Shown here: one piece after another, positions 1 to 7,518 of the stretch | How positions within the stretch are numbered: the stretch's first letter is position 1 | How the letters are laid out: every line of letters begins with the position of its first letter | Origin: Candidatus Bipolaricaulota bacterium | GTDB lineage: Bacteria; Bipolaricaulota; Bipolaricaulia; UBA7950; UBA9294 | Direction: 5' to 3' | Assembly (NCBI GenBank): GCA_015485945.1 | Contig: WFSM01000135.1 | Coordinates: 1 to 27,830, forward strand | DNA: 27,830 nt | Notes under the pieces: model-generated | What the model saw: the letters and a program-made list of their open reading frames with translations, nothing else | What the model was told of the DNA's origin: nothing | The model's database searches: none | Position numbers and translations under genes: made by a program

Positions 1-2
1 TG

Positions 3-485
3 CTGTTCATCGATAATGCTCCTGGTGGGGAAACGGCCCTGCCAAAGGGTGCGAAAGCAGCCCAGGTGCAGTTTGATCCGAACCATCCGTGGAACGTGTT
101 CGTGCGTATCGCTGGTTGGCCCGCGTACGGTCGCCACCTGTGGACGGCGGACGGCAAAGGACCGTATCTCGTTGGCGTTGCATCCGATCCTAAAAAGGGA
201 CGGATCATCGTCACCATCCCCAAGTCGATGGTGCCACAGATCACAGGCTGGCACTACGTTCTCGTCGGATCGCAGGATGGTTACGGCAAGGACTATATTC
301 GGGCGATCGGACAGAAGGCCGGCGAATGGTCGGGCGGCGGGTGCCCGGATCCAATGTGGGCGCCCCAGATCTACGACTATCTAACGCCACCGGGATATAC
401 ACAAAAGCAGATCCTGGACAGCTATAACGCGCAGAAAAAGCAGTTTGCTACACTGATTCCGGTGCGAGTACAACTTCAAAAATAA
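3..485 (+). CDS. C-terminal part of a secreted carbohydrate-active protein, glucodextranase C-terminal-like domain (partial)
   Basis: The reading frame is open at the left edge of the window, so only the last 160 residues are seen. They resemble the glucodextranase C-terminal (Glucodextran_C) domain, a beta-sandwich module usually attached to extracellular amylases, pullulanases or glucodextranases. Recognisable pieces are an LFIDNAPGG-like strand at the start, a GWHYVLVGSQDGYG segment, a WSGGG turn and a closing APQIYDYLTPPG segment followed by a short helix. A GTG at 66 is internal to the domain and is not a likely start. The next gene encodes the sugar-binding protein of a maltodextrin importer, so the missing N-terminal part is probably an alpha-glucan hydrolase acting outside the cell. 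That last point is inference from context. Confidence 0.72.
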   Translation: MFIDNAPGGETALPKGAKAAQVQFDPNHPWNVFVRIAGWPAYGRHLWTADGKGPYLVGVASDPKKGRIIVTIPKSMVPQITGWHYVLVGSQDGYGKDYIRAIGQKAGEWSGGGCPDPMWAPQIYDYLTPPGYTQKQILDSYNAQKKQFATLIPVRVQLQK

Positions 486-495
486 GGAGGTGATC
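483..495 (+). promoter_or_regulatory. Unusually long Shine-Dalgarno-like sequence with no start codon at the right distance
   Basis: TAAGGAGGTGATC covers the stop codon of the upstream gene. It closely matches the complement of the usual 16S rRNA 3' tail over about 11 bases. No plausible start codon lies 5-10 bases downstream. The next gene starts at 572 with its own AGGAGG site at 561-566. It may be chance, a ribosome standby site or a relic. Confidence 0.35.
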
Positions 496-571
496 ACCCC
501 GAGGGAACAAACCAGGGTAAACAAGTGGGAACAAAACCCAACGGGATATCATTTTAACAGGAGGTTGAAAC

Positions 572-1777
572 ATGAAAAAAGCGTTGATACTGCTTATTGC
601 GGTGACAATGATCGCGGGATTGTTCGTGGCGGTTAACGCCAGTCAGGCAGGAAAACTGATCATTTGGGCGGACGAGACACGGGCGCCTGTGTTACAGCAG
701 GTGGCAAAGTCGTTTGAAGCGGCATACGGAGTACCAGTCGAAGTGCAGCAAGTGCAGTTTGGTGACATTCGCGGCAAGCTCGCTACCGCCGGCCCTAAGG
801 GTGAGGGACCGGATATCATCATCGGTGCGCACGACTGGCTCGGCGAGCTAATTCAAAACGGACTGATTGCGCCGATCGTGCTACCAAAAGACGTGATCAA
901 TCAGTTTGCACCAGTGGCAATTCAGGCGTTCAGTTGGGGCAGCCAGCTGTACGGGCTCCCCTACGCCACCGAGTGCGTGGCGTTGATCTACAACAAGAAG
1001 CTCGTGCCGCAGGTGCCGGCGACGTTCGCCGATCTGCTGGCAACCGCGAAGAAGCTCACCGACCAGGCGGCGGGTAAGTACGGGTTCCTGATTCAAGAGC
1101 CCGATCCGTATCACACCTTTGCGCTGTTCTCCGCCGGTGGCGGCTATATCTTCGGTAAGAATCCGGATGGCACCCTTAATCCGTGCGATATCGGCCTCGA
1201 TAACGCCGGCGCGATCGCCGGGGCGAATCTCCTCTCCCAGATGGTGAAGGACGGGATCGAGGTTCCTGGAGCTGACTACAACACCGTCACCAGCCTGTTC
1301 AACGACGGCAAGCTGGCGATGATGATCGGTGGACCGTGGACCCTGCCTGGAATCCAAAAGGCGGGAATCGATTACGGCATTGCTCCCATTCCTCCGATCA
1401 ACGGCCACACTCCTAAGGTGTTTGTCGGGGTGCAGGGGTTCATGATCAGCGCGTTCTCCAAGAATAAGGTATTGGCGAACACGTTCCTCAAGGACTTTCT
1501 GGTCAACAAGGATGTCATGCTTGACCTGTACAAACTGGGGCAGCGTCCACCTGCTTATCTACCGGCGCTCGACGCGGTTAAGGACAACCCTGACATTGAA
1601 GGGTTTGCTGCCAGCGCAGCTAACGGCATCCCGATGCCCAAGATCCCACAGATGGCATCGGTGTGGAGTGCATGGTCCGACGCGCTCAGCCTGATTGTGA
1701 ACCAGAAGGAAGACCCGGCGACCGCGATGCACAATGCTGTCGCCCAGATCAAGAAGCTGCTCAAGTGTGGGCAATAA
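572..1777 (+). CDS. malE: Maltose/maltodextrin ABC transporter, substrate-binding protein
   Basis: This is a 401-residue solute-binding protein of the family 1 (MalE) type. It captures maltose or maltodextrins outside the membrane and delivers them to the MalF-MalG channel encoded next. The first 26 residues form a signal peptide: MKK, a hydrophobic core, and a probable cut near ASQA. No lipobox cysteine is seen, so the protein is probably periplasmic rather than lipid-anchored. Family features include the LIIWADETRAP opening strand, GPDIIIGAHDWLGEL, YGLPYATECVALIYNKKL and MIGGPWTLPGI, as in maltose-binding proteins. An AGGAGG at 561-566 fixes the ATG. The 86-base gap upstream holds two near-identical GGGAACAAA(A)CC repeats at 503-513 and 527-538. 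Its place before MalF/MalG homologues and a GH13 enzyme supports a maltodextrin rather than generic sugar substrate. Confidence 0.9.
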   Translation: MKKALILLIAVTMIAGLFVAVNASQAGKLIIWADETRAPVLQQVAKSFEAAYGVPVEVQQVQFGDIRGKLATAGPKGEGPDIIIGAHDWLGELIQNGLIAPIVLPKDVINQFAPVAIQAFSWGSQLYGLPYATECVALIYNKKLVPQVPATFADLLATAKKLTDQAAGKYGFLIQEPDPYHTFALFSAGGGYIFGKNPDGTLNPCDIGLDNAGAIAGANLLSQMVKDGIEVPGADYNTVTSLFNDGKLAMMIGGPWTLPGIQKAGIDYGIAPIPPINGHTPKVFVGVQGFMISAFSKNKVLANTFLKDFLVNKDVMLDLYKLGQRPPAYLPALDAVKDNPDIEGFAASAANGIPMPKIPQMASVWSAWSDALSLIVNQKEDPATAMHNAVAQIKKLLKCGQ

Positions 1778-1788
1778 CGTAACCAATC

Positions 1789-1810
1789 GGGGCCGGCGTA
1801 CGCCGGCCCC
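1789..1810. promoter_or_regulatory. Perfect GC-rich inverted repeat between malE and malF
   Basis: GGGGCCGGCG-TA-CGCCGGCCCC is a perfect 22-base palindrome in the 48-base malE-malF gap. In RNA it would form a very stable hairpin. It is followed by ACTTTCAC, not a T-run, so it does not look like an intrinsic terminator. In E. coli the malE-malF gap also holds a stem-loop (REP) element that protects the malE end of the mRNA; a similar role here is inference. Confidence 0.7.
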
Positions 1811-1825
1811 ACTTTCACATAAATT

Positions 1826-3385
1826 ATGGTGTGGAAATACATAGCTACCCGTGGCGGCAAGATAATTAGTGCCAGTTTGATCGGAGCGATCACAATTTGG
1901 ATTGGCACGCGACTTGCGTTGAGCGGCCAACTTGTGATGGCCGCTGTATTCGTGTTCGGCGCCGCCGGAATTCTGTATGTCTATACTGCGGCGCGAACTT
2001 ACCCGTGGCGGTATCTCGTGCCCGGACTTGTGTTTCTCACCGCAATGGTCATCTTCCCGATCGGATACACGGTTTACGTATCCCTCACCAATGTGAGCAC
2101 TGGCCATATCCTGACCAAACCGCAAGCGATCACGCAGATCGCCGATCGAATGTATACCCCGGTTAATGCTCCCACCTATTCATACATCGCGTTTAAGAAT
2201 GCAACCGGGCAAATTGCGCTGCTGCTGAAGAATGCGGCGAACGATCTCCTTTATTACAACGGCAAACTTACGCCGGTACAGCCGTCTGACCCCCGGTTTG
2301 TCGATGACAACGGCGACGGCGTTCCGGATAAGTTTCTCGATTACCAGCGGCTTACTATCCGGCAAGTCGTGAAGAACTTGTCGTATTTGGAAAACCTGAG
2401 CATCCCCGACGGCAAATACCGGCTGCGGATGGCCAGTTTACTCGCGTTTAAAGCATATGCACCCCGGTATTCGTACGATGTTGCCACCGATGCGGTTACT
2501 GATCTACAGACGGGTATAATCTACTACTCCGATCCCAAGACTGGGTTTTTCACCGCCAAGGACGGAAAAGTCCTGTATCCCGGATTCCCCGTGTACATCG
2601 GGCTCAGCAACTACCTGTCCATTCTTACGAATCCGCTGGTTTCCGGCCCGTTTGGGCGGGTATTTGCGTGGACTATTGCGTTTGCCGCCTTGTCCGTGCT
2701 CACTACGTTTGTCCTTGGTTTGATATTGGCATTGTTATTGAACGATCCGTATCTCAAATTGCGCCGGCTCTATCGGGTGTTGGTCATCGTGCCGTACACA
2801 CTGCCGGCCCTCATCTCGATTTTGGTGTGGCGAGGACTGCTAAATACCAACATGGGCGTCGTCAATATGCAAATCTTGATGCCGTTGTTCCACATCAAGA
2901 TTCCGTGGTTTACCGATCCGACTTGGGCAAAGGTTGCACTCGTGCTCGTGAACCTGTGGCTGGGGTATCCGTACATGATGATCGTTTCACTCGGGGCGCT
3001 GCAGTCAATTCCCAGCGAATTGTACGAAGCGGCATTGGTCGATGGCGCTGGGTGGTGGAAGCGGTTCTCGCGGATTACGTTGCCGCTTCTGCTCATCCCA
3101 CTGGCGCCGCTGTTAATCGGCAGTTTTGCATTTAATTTTAATAATTTTAACATTATTTATTTATTAACGCAGGGCGGCCCGCCGATCCCCGGGGCGCAGA
3201 CACCGGCCGGGGCGACCGACATTCTGCTCAGCTACGCGTATAACCTCGCATTCAAGGGAGGATCGGGACATCAGTTCGGACTGGCGGCTGCGGTCTCGGT
3301 CATAATTTTTCTTATCATCGCGACAATCAGTGCAATCAATTTCCGGTTTACCGGGGCACTGGAGGATCTGAGCAAAAATGTATAG
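1826..3385 (+). CDS. malF: Maltose/maltodextrin ABC transporter, permease protein MalF-type
   Basis: This 519-residue inner-membrane permease forms half of the maltodextrin channel. Hydrophobic segments lie near residues 12-30, 35-53 and 63-85. A large extracytoplasmic insert follows (about 90-275), equivalent to the P2 loop of MalF, then the permease core. The EAA loop that contacts the ATPase reads EAALVDGAGWWKRFSRITLP, and the FNNFNIIYLLTQGGP segment before it is typical of MalF. The insert contains DDNGDGVPD at residues 160-168, which fits a DxNxDGxxD calcium-binding loop. No strong ribosome site precedes the ATG. The gene overlaps malG by 8 bases. No MalK-type ATPase gene is in the window, so the ATPase must be encoded elsewhere. 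Confidence 0.9.
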   Translation: MVWKYIATRGGKIISASLIGAITIWIGTRLALSGQLVMAAVFVFGAAGILYVYTAARTYPWRYLVPGLVFLTAMVIFPIGYTVYVSLTNVSTGHILTKPQAITQIADRMYTPVNAPTYSYIAFKNATGQIALLLKNAANDLLYYNGKLTPVQPSDPRFVDDNGDGVPDKFLDYQRLTIRQVVKNLSYLENLSIPDGKYRLRMASLLAFKAYAPRYSYDVATDAVTDLQTGIIYYSDPKTGFFTAKDGKVLYPGFPVYIGLSNYLSILTNPLVSGPFGRVFAWTIAFAALSVLTTFVLGLILALLLNDPYLKLRRLYRVLVIVPYTLPALISILVWRGLLNTNMGVVNMQILMPLFHIKIPWFTDPTWAKVALVLVNLWLGYPYMMIVSLGALQSIPSELYEAALVDGAGWWKRFSRITLPLLLIPLAPLLIGSFAFNFNNFNIIYLLTQGGPPIPGAQTPAGATDILLSYAYNLAFKGGSGHQFGLAAAVSVIIFLIIATISAINFRFTGALEDLSKNV

Positions 3386-4235
3386 CAAGCATACCCTGCT
3401 GGGAAGTATAACCCGACATCTGATAATCTGGATAATGATTGCGTTTTCATTGTTTCCGGTAGTGTGGATTTTCTCGGCGTCGATCAACTCAACGAACAGT
3501 ATCAATACGCAGCGGCTGATTCCCAAGAGCTTGACATGGGAGAACTACAAGAATCTGTTTACCGATCCATTGGAACCGTACGGATTTTGGCTGGTGAACA
3601 GCCTGATTGTCGCTACTACAACTGCTCTGTTTACCGTGCTCCTTACCGCGCTCGCCGCGTATGCGTTCTCCCGGTTTAAGTTTTGGGGCCGGCGGATGAT
3701 GCTGCTTACGCTGTTGTTGGTACAGATGTTCCCGCAGATGCTCGCGATGGTAGCAATCTACCTATTGCTCTACAAGATCGGTAAAATCGCGCCGTGGATG
3801 GGGCTCAACACCCTCATCGGGTTGATCATTGTCTACCTCGGTGGGGCACTGGGGTTCAACACATGGCTAACCAAGGGCTATTTCGACACCGTTCCCCATT
3901 CGCTTGAGGAGTCGGCATTGGTAGACGGCGCCAGTCATTTTCAGGCGTTCGTGCACATCATCCTTCCGTTGTCGAAGCCGATCCTGGCAACGATTTTCGT
4001 GCTTACGTTTATTGGTATCTACTCCGAATACCTGTTTGCCAGCATCCTTTTGTCCAGCTTGCACAAGTACACGCTCGGCGTCGGGCTTAACCTATTCCTC
4101 TCCGGTCAGTGGTCGAACAAGTGGGGAATCTTTGCCGCCGGTGCGTTGATGGGGTCGTTGCCGGTGTTGATCATATTCATCCTCGCCCAGCGGTTGCTCG
4201 TATCCGGGCTTACCCGCGGATCGGTGAAAGAATAG
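3378..4235 (+). CDS. malG: Maltose/maltodextrin ABC transporter, permease protein MalG-type
   Basis: The 285-residue second half of the membrane channel has about six hydrophobic segments, as in MalG. The first is near residues 12-33. The EAA loop reads EESALVDGASHFQAFVHIILP, with the conserved G and LP. The C-terminus ends at VSGLTRGSVKE; MalG proteins typically finish with a similar GLTxGxVK tail. The start overlaps the end of malF by 8 bases, with GGAGG at 3361-3365, so translation is probably coupled. Together with malE and malF it makes a complete importer except for the ATPase subunit. Confidence 0.92.
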   Translation: MYSKHTLLGSITRHLIIWIMIAFSLFPVVWIFSASINSTNSINTQRLIPKSLTWENYKNLFTDPLEPYGFWLVNSLIVATTTALFTVLLTALAAYAFSRFKFWGRRMMLLTLLLVQMFPQMLAMVAIYLLLYKIGKIAPWMGLNTLIGLIIVYLGGALGFNTWLTKGYFDTVPHSLEESALVDGASHFQAFVHIILPLSKPILATIFVLTFIGIYSEYLFASILLSSLHKYTLGVGLNLFLSGQWSNKWGIFAAGALMGSLPVLIIFILAQRLLVSGLTRGSVKE

Positions 4236-4246
4236 AAAGGGAAAAC

Positions 4247-5587
4247 GTGATCCCGACCTGGATTCGCGACGCAGTCTTCTACCAAATCTTTCCCGATCGA
4301 TTTTGTAACGGGGATCCCGCTATTGATCCCCCGGGGGTGCGGCCATGGGGGGAGCCCCCGACCCGGGAGGCAGTGTTCGGTGGCGACCTCATCGGCATCA
4401 CGCAAAAACTCGATTATCTCGAGGATTTGGGAGTGAATGCGCTCTACCTCACCCCAGTCTTTACGGCACCGTCCAATCATAAGTACGACACCGTCGACTA
4501 TTTCCACGTTGATCCCGCGTTCGGTGGAGACGCCGCGCTGCGGACATTGGTGGACGCCGTGCACGCGCGCGGGATGCGGATCATTCTTGACGGAGTGTTT
4601 AATCACTGCTCGGATCGACACCCGTTCTTCCGCGATGTGATGGGAAACGGGAAAAATTCAAACTACTGGGACTGGTTCACGGTCGCCGGCGATCATGTGA
4701 TCCAGTATCCCGAGCCGAACTACGCGTGCTGGGCCGGGGTGCGGGTGATGCCGGAGTGGAACCACACCAATCCCGCTGTACGCGACTATTTGTTATCGGT
4801 TGTGCGTCATTGGATCCGCGACTACGGAATCGACGGGTGGCGGTTGGACACGGTGGAGTATCTGCCGCCGGACTTCGTCCGTGCGGTGCGCCGTGTGGCG
4901 AAGGAGGAAAATCCGAACGTGTACGTGCTTGGCGAGGTAATGGGGATCGCGACGGCGTGGTTTAAGCACGGCGCCCTCGACGGAGTGATGCACTACAAAC
5001 TGTGGGAGGCACTCGTTCGGTTCATCGCTGAGGAACAAAGTGATGCGCGCGAGTTCGCCGCGTTCGTCCGGAGCCTATGGTTCAGCTACCCCAGTGAGAA
5101 TGGATTTTCGTGTTATACCTTGATTGGAAGTCACGACAAGCCGCGGTTTATCAGATTGGCCGGCGATGATGTGCGCAAACTCGCACTTGCGGCCGCGTTT
5201 TTGTTTTCGTTCCCCGGTGCGCCAGCGATCTACTATGGCGACGAGGTCGGTCTTGAGGGGGACAAGGACCCTGATTGTCGCCGGTGTTTCCCGTGGGATG
5301 AGGCACAATGGAACCGGGAACTACGCACTCTATTCAACCGGCTGATCGCACTGCGCCAGGATCACTCCGCCCTGCGTCGCGGTGAACCGCGGTTCCTGGA
5401 TGCCCACGGGCGGTTCCTCATGTTATCCCGGACCGTTCCTGATGAGGAGATCGTCCTTGCGCTGAACGCTGGCGATCGTGAAGAACGGGCACGGTTTTCC
5501 CAGGCGTACACCGATCTTGTCGATGGCACCGTGGGGACGGAATTCACCGTCCCGGAAATGGGGTTCCGGCTCTTGCGGCGCGGCTAA
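4247..5587 (+). CDS. GH13 alpha-glucan hydrolase, cyclomaltodextrinase/neopullulanase-like
   Basis: This is a 446-residue cytoplasmic enzyme of glycoside hydrolase family 13, predicted to cut imported maltodextrins or cyclodextrins. The four GH13 regions are present: DGVFNH at 115-120; GWRLDTVE with nucleophile Asp201; VLGEV with acid/base Glu230; and SHD with Asp297. The KYDTVDYFHVDPAFGG stretch (79-94) and the GDKDPDCRR segment are typical of the cyclomaltodextrinase/neopullulanase/maltogenic amylase group. The N-terminal domain often seen in that group is missing and there is no signal peptide. The GTG at 4247 is chosen because the protein starts just before the conserved WIRDAVFYQIFPDRF strand and AAAGGG lies about 5 bases upstream. 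It follows malG by 11 bases, so it belongs to the transporter operon. Its stop codon overlaps that of the convergent glgA. Confidence 0.88.
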   Translation: MIPTWIRDAVFYQIFPDRFCNGDPAIDPPGVRPWGEPPTREAVFGGDLIGITQKLDYLEDLGVNALYLTPVFTAPSNHKYDTVDYFHVDPAFGGDAALRTLVDAVHARGMRIILDGVFNHCSDRHPFFRDVMGNGKNSNYWDWFTVAGDHVIQYPEPNYACWAGVRVMPEWNHTNPAVRDYLLSVVRHWIRDYGIDGWRLDTVEYLPPDFVRAVRRVAKEENPNVYVLGEVMGIATAWFKHGALDGVMHYKLWEALVRFIAEEQSDAREFAAFVRSLWFSYPSENGFSCYTLIGSHDKPRFIRLAGDDVRKLALAAAFLFSFPGAPAIYYGDEVGLEGDKDPDCRRCFPWDEAQWNRELRTLFNRLIALRQDHSALRRGEPRFLDAHGRFLMLSRTVPDEEIVLALNAGDREERARFSQAYTDLVDGTVGTEFTVPEMGFRLLRRG

Positions 5588-7005
5588 CGTGCGAGCTCAA
5601 CGTACAGATCGAGGTAATTGCGTGCTGATGCGTTCCAGGAATGATCCTCCTCCATCCCGTGTTTTCTCAAGTTTGCCCATTCCGCTGGTTCGTCGCGGTA
5701 TAGAGCAACGGCGCGCCGCAGGGCGACAAGCATCGCGTCCGGCGTATACTCGGTGAATGTAAACCCGTTCCCCGCTGTCCGATCGGTGGTGTAATCCCTG
5801 ACGGTATCTTTTAACCCGCCGGTCGCGCGTACTACCGGAACGGTCCCGTAGCGCAGTGAATACATCTGGTTGAGTCCGCATGGTTCGAATCGCGATGGCA
5901 TGAGAAAGATGTCGGCCGCCGCCTCGATCCGATGCGCCCATTGTTCGGAGAACGTGATGCGTGCTGCTGCCCGCTGTGGATAGCGCTGTGCCGCTTGGCG
6001 GAAGAACTCCTCGTACTCCGGAGCTCCCGTTCCCAGGAGAACAAACTGGATCCCGAGCGCCATCATTCGATCGAACGCGGCTATCACCAGGTCAAACCCC
6101 TTCTGCGCTGCCAGCCGGGAGATCATCCCCACAACCGGGGTAGCGGGCTCTTGTGCCAGGCCGAGATCGGCCCGCAACCGTTCTTTGTTCTGTTCTTTGC
6201 CGGACGGATTCGCGGGTGAATAATTCGCCCACAGGTGAGAATCAATTTCCGGGTTCCACACGGTATCGTCAATCCCATTGAGGATTCCCACCAGGGCATC
6301 GGCACGGGCACGCAGTACCTCCTCCAACCCTTCGCCGTCGTTGCGGATCTCCTGGGCATAGGACGGGGAGACAGTGGTGAGACGGTCGGCGGTCAGGATT
6401 CCACCTTTGAGTAGGTTCAATTTACCGGCGTGCGCGAACGGGGCAAGGGCACCGTCATCGAGCCCGGTGACAGTGCGGGATCCCCAGGGGAATTCGCCCT
6501 GGTAGGCAAGGTTGTGGATGGTAATGATGCTTTTCGCTCCGTTTGGCCCCACCCCGGCGCGCAGATACGCCGGTATGAGCGCGGTATGCCAATCATTCAC
6601 GTGGATAATGTCCGGCTGCCAATCGACCGCTTCTGGCACGCTGAGCGCTCCCCGGGACAGAAAGGTGAATCGCTCCAGCGCGTCCGGGTAATCCCCCCCG
6701 CCTTCACCGTAGATTTGTGCCCGGTCGAAGTAGTGATCGTTTCCGAGAAAATACACCGGAACGGCGCTCTGCGGCAGAGTCCCGACATACAAACTGCATT
6801 CCTTCTCGGCGTTCCCCACCGGGACCGAGAAAGACGTTACCGTCTTTAACTCAGTTTTATCCGCCACTCCGCGATACTTGGGCATAACGAGCCGAACATC
6901 GACCCCCAGATCGTGCAACGCGCGTGGCAACGCGGCGGCGACGTCGGCGAGCCCGCCCACCTTGGCAAACGGCGATACTTCAGCTGATATGAGCAAAATT
7001 TGCAT
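5584..7005 (-). CDS. glgA: Glycogen synthase (ADP-glucose type, GT5)
   Basis: The 473-residue enzyme transfers glucose from ADP-glucose onto growing glycogen. The N-terminus reads MQILLISAEVSPFAKVGGLADV, with the Lys-x-Gly-Gly-Leu nucleotide-binding signature at 15-19. A YQGEFPW segment, GMISRLAAQKGFDL at the start of the second Rossmann domain, and SRFEPCGLNQMYSLRYGT near the end are all characteristic. Length is normal for bacterial GlgA. The start is set by the conserved N-terminus and a GGAGGTGGAAG site directly upstream; a longer in-frame extension to 7101 has no family similarity. The gene lies head-on to the maltodextrin operon, with storage and breakdown genes back to back. A TATAAT box at 7024-7029 would give a very short leader. 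Confidence 0.95.
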   Translation of the reverse strand: MQILLISAEVSPFAKVGGLADVAAALPRALHDLGVDVRLVMPKYRGVADKTELKTVTSFSVPVGNAEKECSLYVGTLPQSAVPVYFLGNDHYFDRAQIYGEGGGDYPDALERFTFLSRGALSVPEAVDWQPDIIHVNDWHTALIPAYLRAGVGPNGAKSIITIHNLAYQGEFPWGSRTVTGLDDGALAPFAHAGKLNLLKGGILTADRLTTVSPSYAQEIRNDGEGLEEVLRARADALVGILNGIDDTVWNPEIDSHLWANYSPANPSGKEQNKERLRADLGLAQEPATPVVGMISRLAAQKGFDLVIAAFDRMMALGIQFVLLGTGAPEYEEFFRQAAQRYPQRAAARITFSEQWAHRIEAAADIFLMPSRFEPCGLNQMYSLRYGTVPVVRATGGLKDTVRDYTTDRTAGNGFTFTEYTPDAMLVALRRAVALYRDEPAEWANLRKHGMEEDHSWNASARNYLDLYVELAR

Positions 7006-7023
7006 CTTCCACCTCCGGATGAA

Positions 7024-7029
7024 ATTATA
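7024..7029 (-). promoter_or_regulatory. Probable -10 element for glgA
   Basis: Read on the minus strand this is a perfect TATAAT about 18 bases before the glgA start, leaving just room for the GGAGG site. No good -35 box is seen at the usual spacing, so confidence is moderate. Confidence 0.4.
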
Positions 7030-7104
7030 CCCGCCCACCCGCGGTTGCTCCGACCTGCTTTGCAGATCCCTCTCGGATTCAAGCGCGCTGTCGCGAGCCA
7101 ATCC

Positions 7105-7257
7105 CTATGTGCCGTGCGGCACCATCTTCGTGCGGTTCCTGGGAGTGACGAGTTTGGCGGTTACGATGGCAGCGAAACCCGCTCCTAATTTTGCCACGGC
7201 CGCGAAATCATATTTGCCTGTGGGGAATGTGTCCGTAAAATAATAATGGATTCGCAT
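7105..7257 (-). CDS. Possible 50-residue small ORF in the glgA upstream gap
   Basis: This is an ATG-initiated minus-strand frame of 50 codons, beginning MRIHYYFTDTFPTGKYDF and ending in a basic tail (RNRTKMVPHGT). It fills most of the otherwise empty stretch between glgA and the plus-strand gene at 7295. No clear ribosome binding site precedes it and I recognise no family. It may be a chance open frame. The plus-strand frame over the same bases is also open. Confidence 0.2.
   Translation of the reverse strand: MRIHYYFTDTFPTGKYDFAAVAKLGAGFAAIVTAKLVTPRNRTKMVPHGT
7214..7241 (+). promoter_or_regulatory. Probable promoter for the 7295-8076 gene pair
   Basis: TTGCCT (7214-7219), a 16-base spacer and TAAAAT (7236-7241) fit a housekeeping-type promoter. 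It lies about 50 bases upstream of the gene start at 7295. Confidence 0.45.
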
Positions 7258-7294
7258 CGTGCGGATCGTAAGCCATCATGAAAAGAGGAAAGCG

Positions 7295-7516
7295 ATGAAG
7301 GGCAAGCCGGATTTTGCAAGCTGGTTTAAGGAACGCGATCAGCAAGTGATCAGTGCGCATCTGCGTAAGGACCGAGCAACGTTAATCAAAACAATTCGGG
7401 AACTGGAAGCCGAGCGGGATGAGGCACGCGCGTATCAGGCGCGGTTGGAAAAGTTACTGGAATCGATCAAAGAACTACAACACCGGCTACAGATATCCGG
7501 ACAAGGGGGCGCGTAA
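7295..7516 (+). CDS. Small charged coiled-coil protein of unknown function
   Basis: This is a 73-residue protein starting MKGKPDFASWFKERDQQV. From about residue 20 to 65 it is a highly charged helix with heptad-like leucine spacing (LIKTIRELEAERDEAR, then LEKLLESIKELQHRLQ), predicted to be a coiled coil. The ATG at 7295 is preferred over a GTG at 7259 because AGAGGAAAGCG sits directly before it. Only two bases separate it from the next gene, so the two are almost certainly co-translated and may form a complex. I do not recognise the family. No signal peptide or membrane segment is seen, so it is likely cytoplasmic. Confidence 0.65.
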   Translation: MKGKPDFASWFKERDQQVISAHLRKDRATLIKTIRELEAERDEARAYQARLEKLLESIKELQHRLQISGQGGA

Positions 7517-7518
7517 TC

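Noticed and set aside
4109..4246. Upstream in-frame extension of the GH13 gene into malG
   Set aside because: The extension lies inside malG coding sequence. The GTG at 4247 has a ribosome site and matches the family start.
7006..7101. In-frame N-terminal extension of glgA from a TTG at 7101
   Set aside because: The extra residues do not resemble GlgA, and the ATG at 7005 has an excellent ribosome site and conserved N-terminus.
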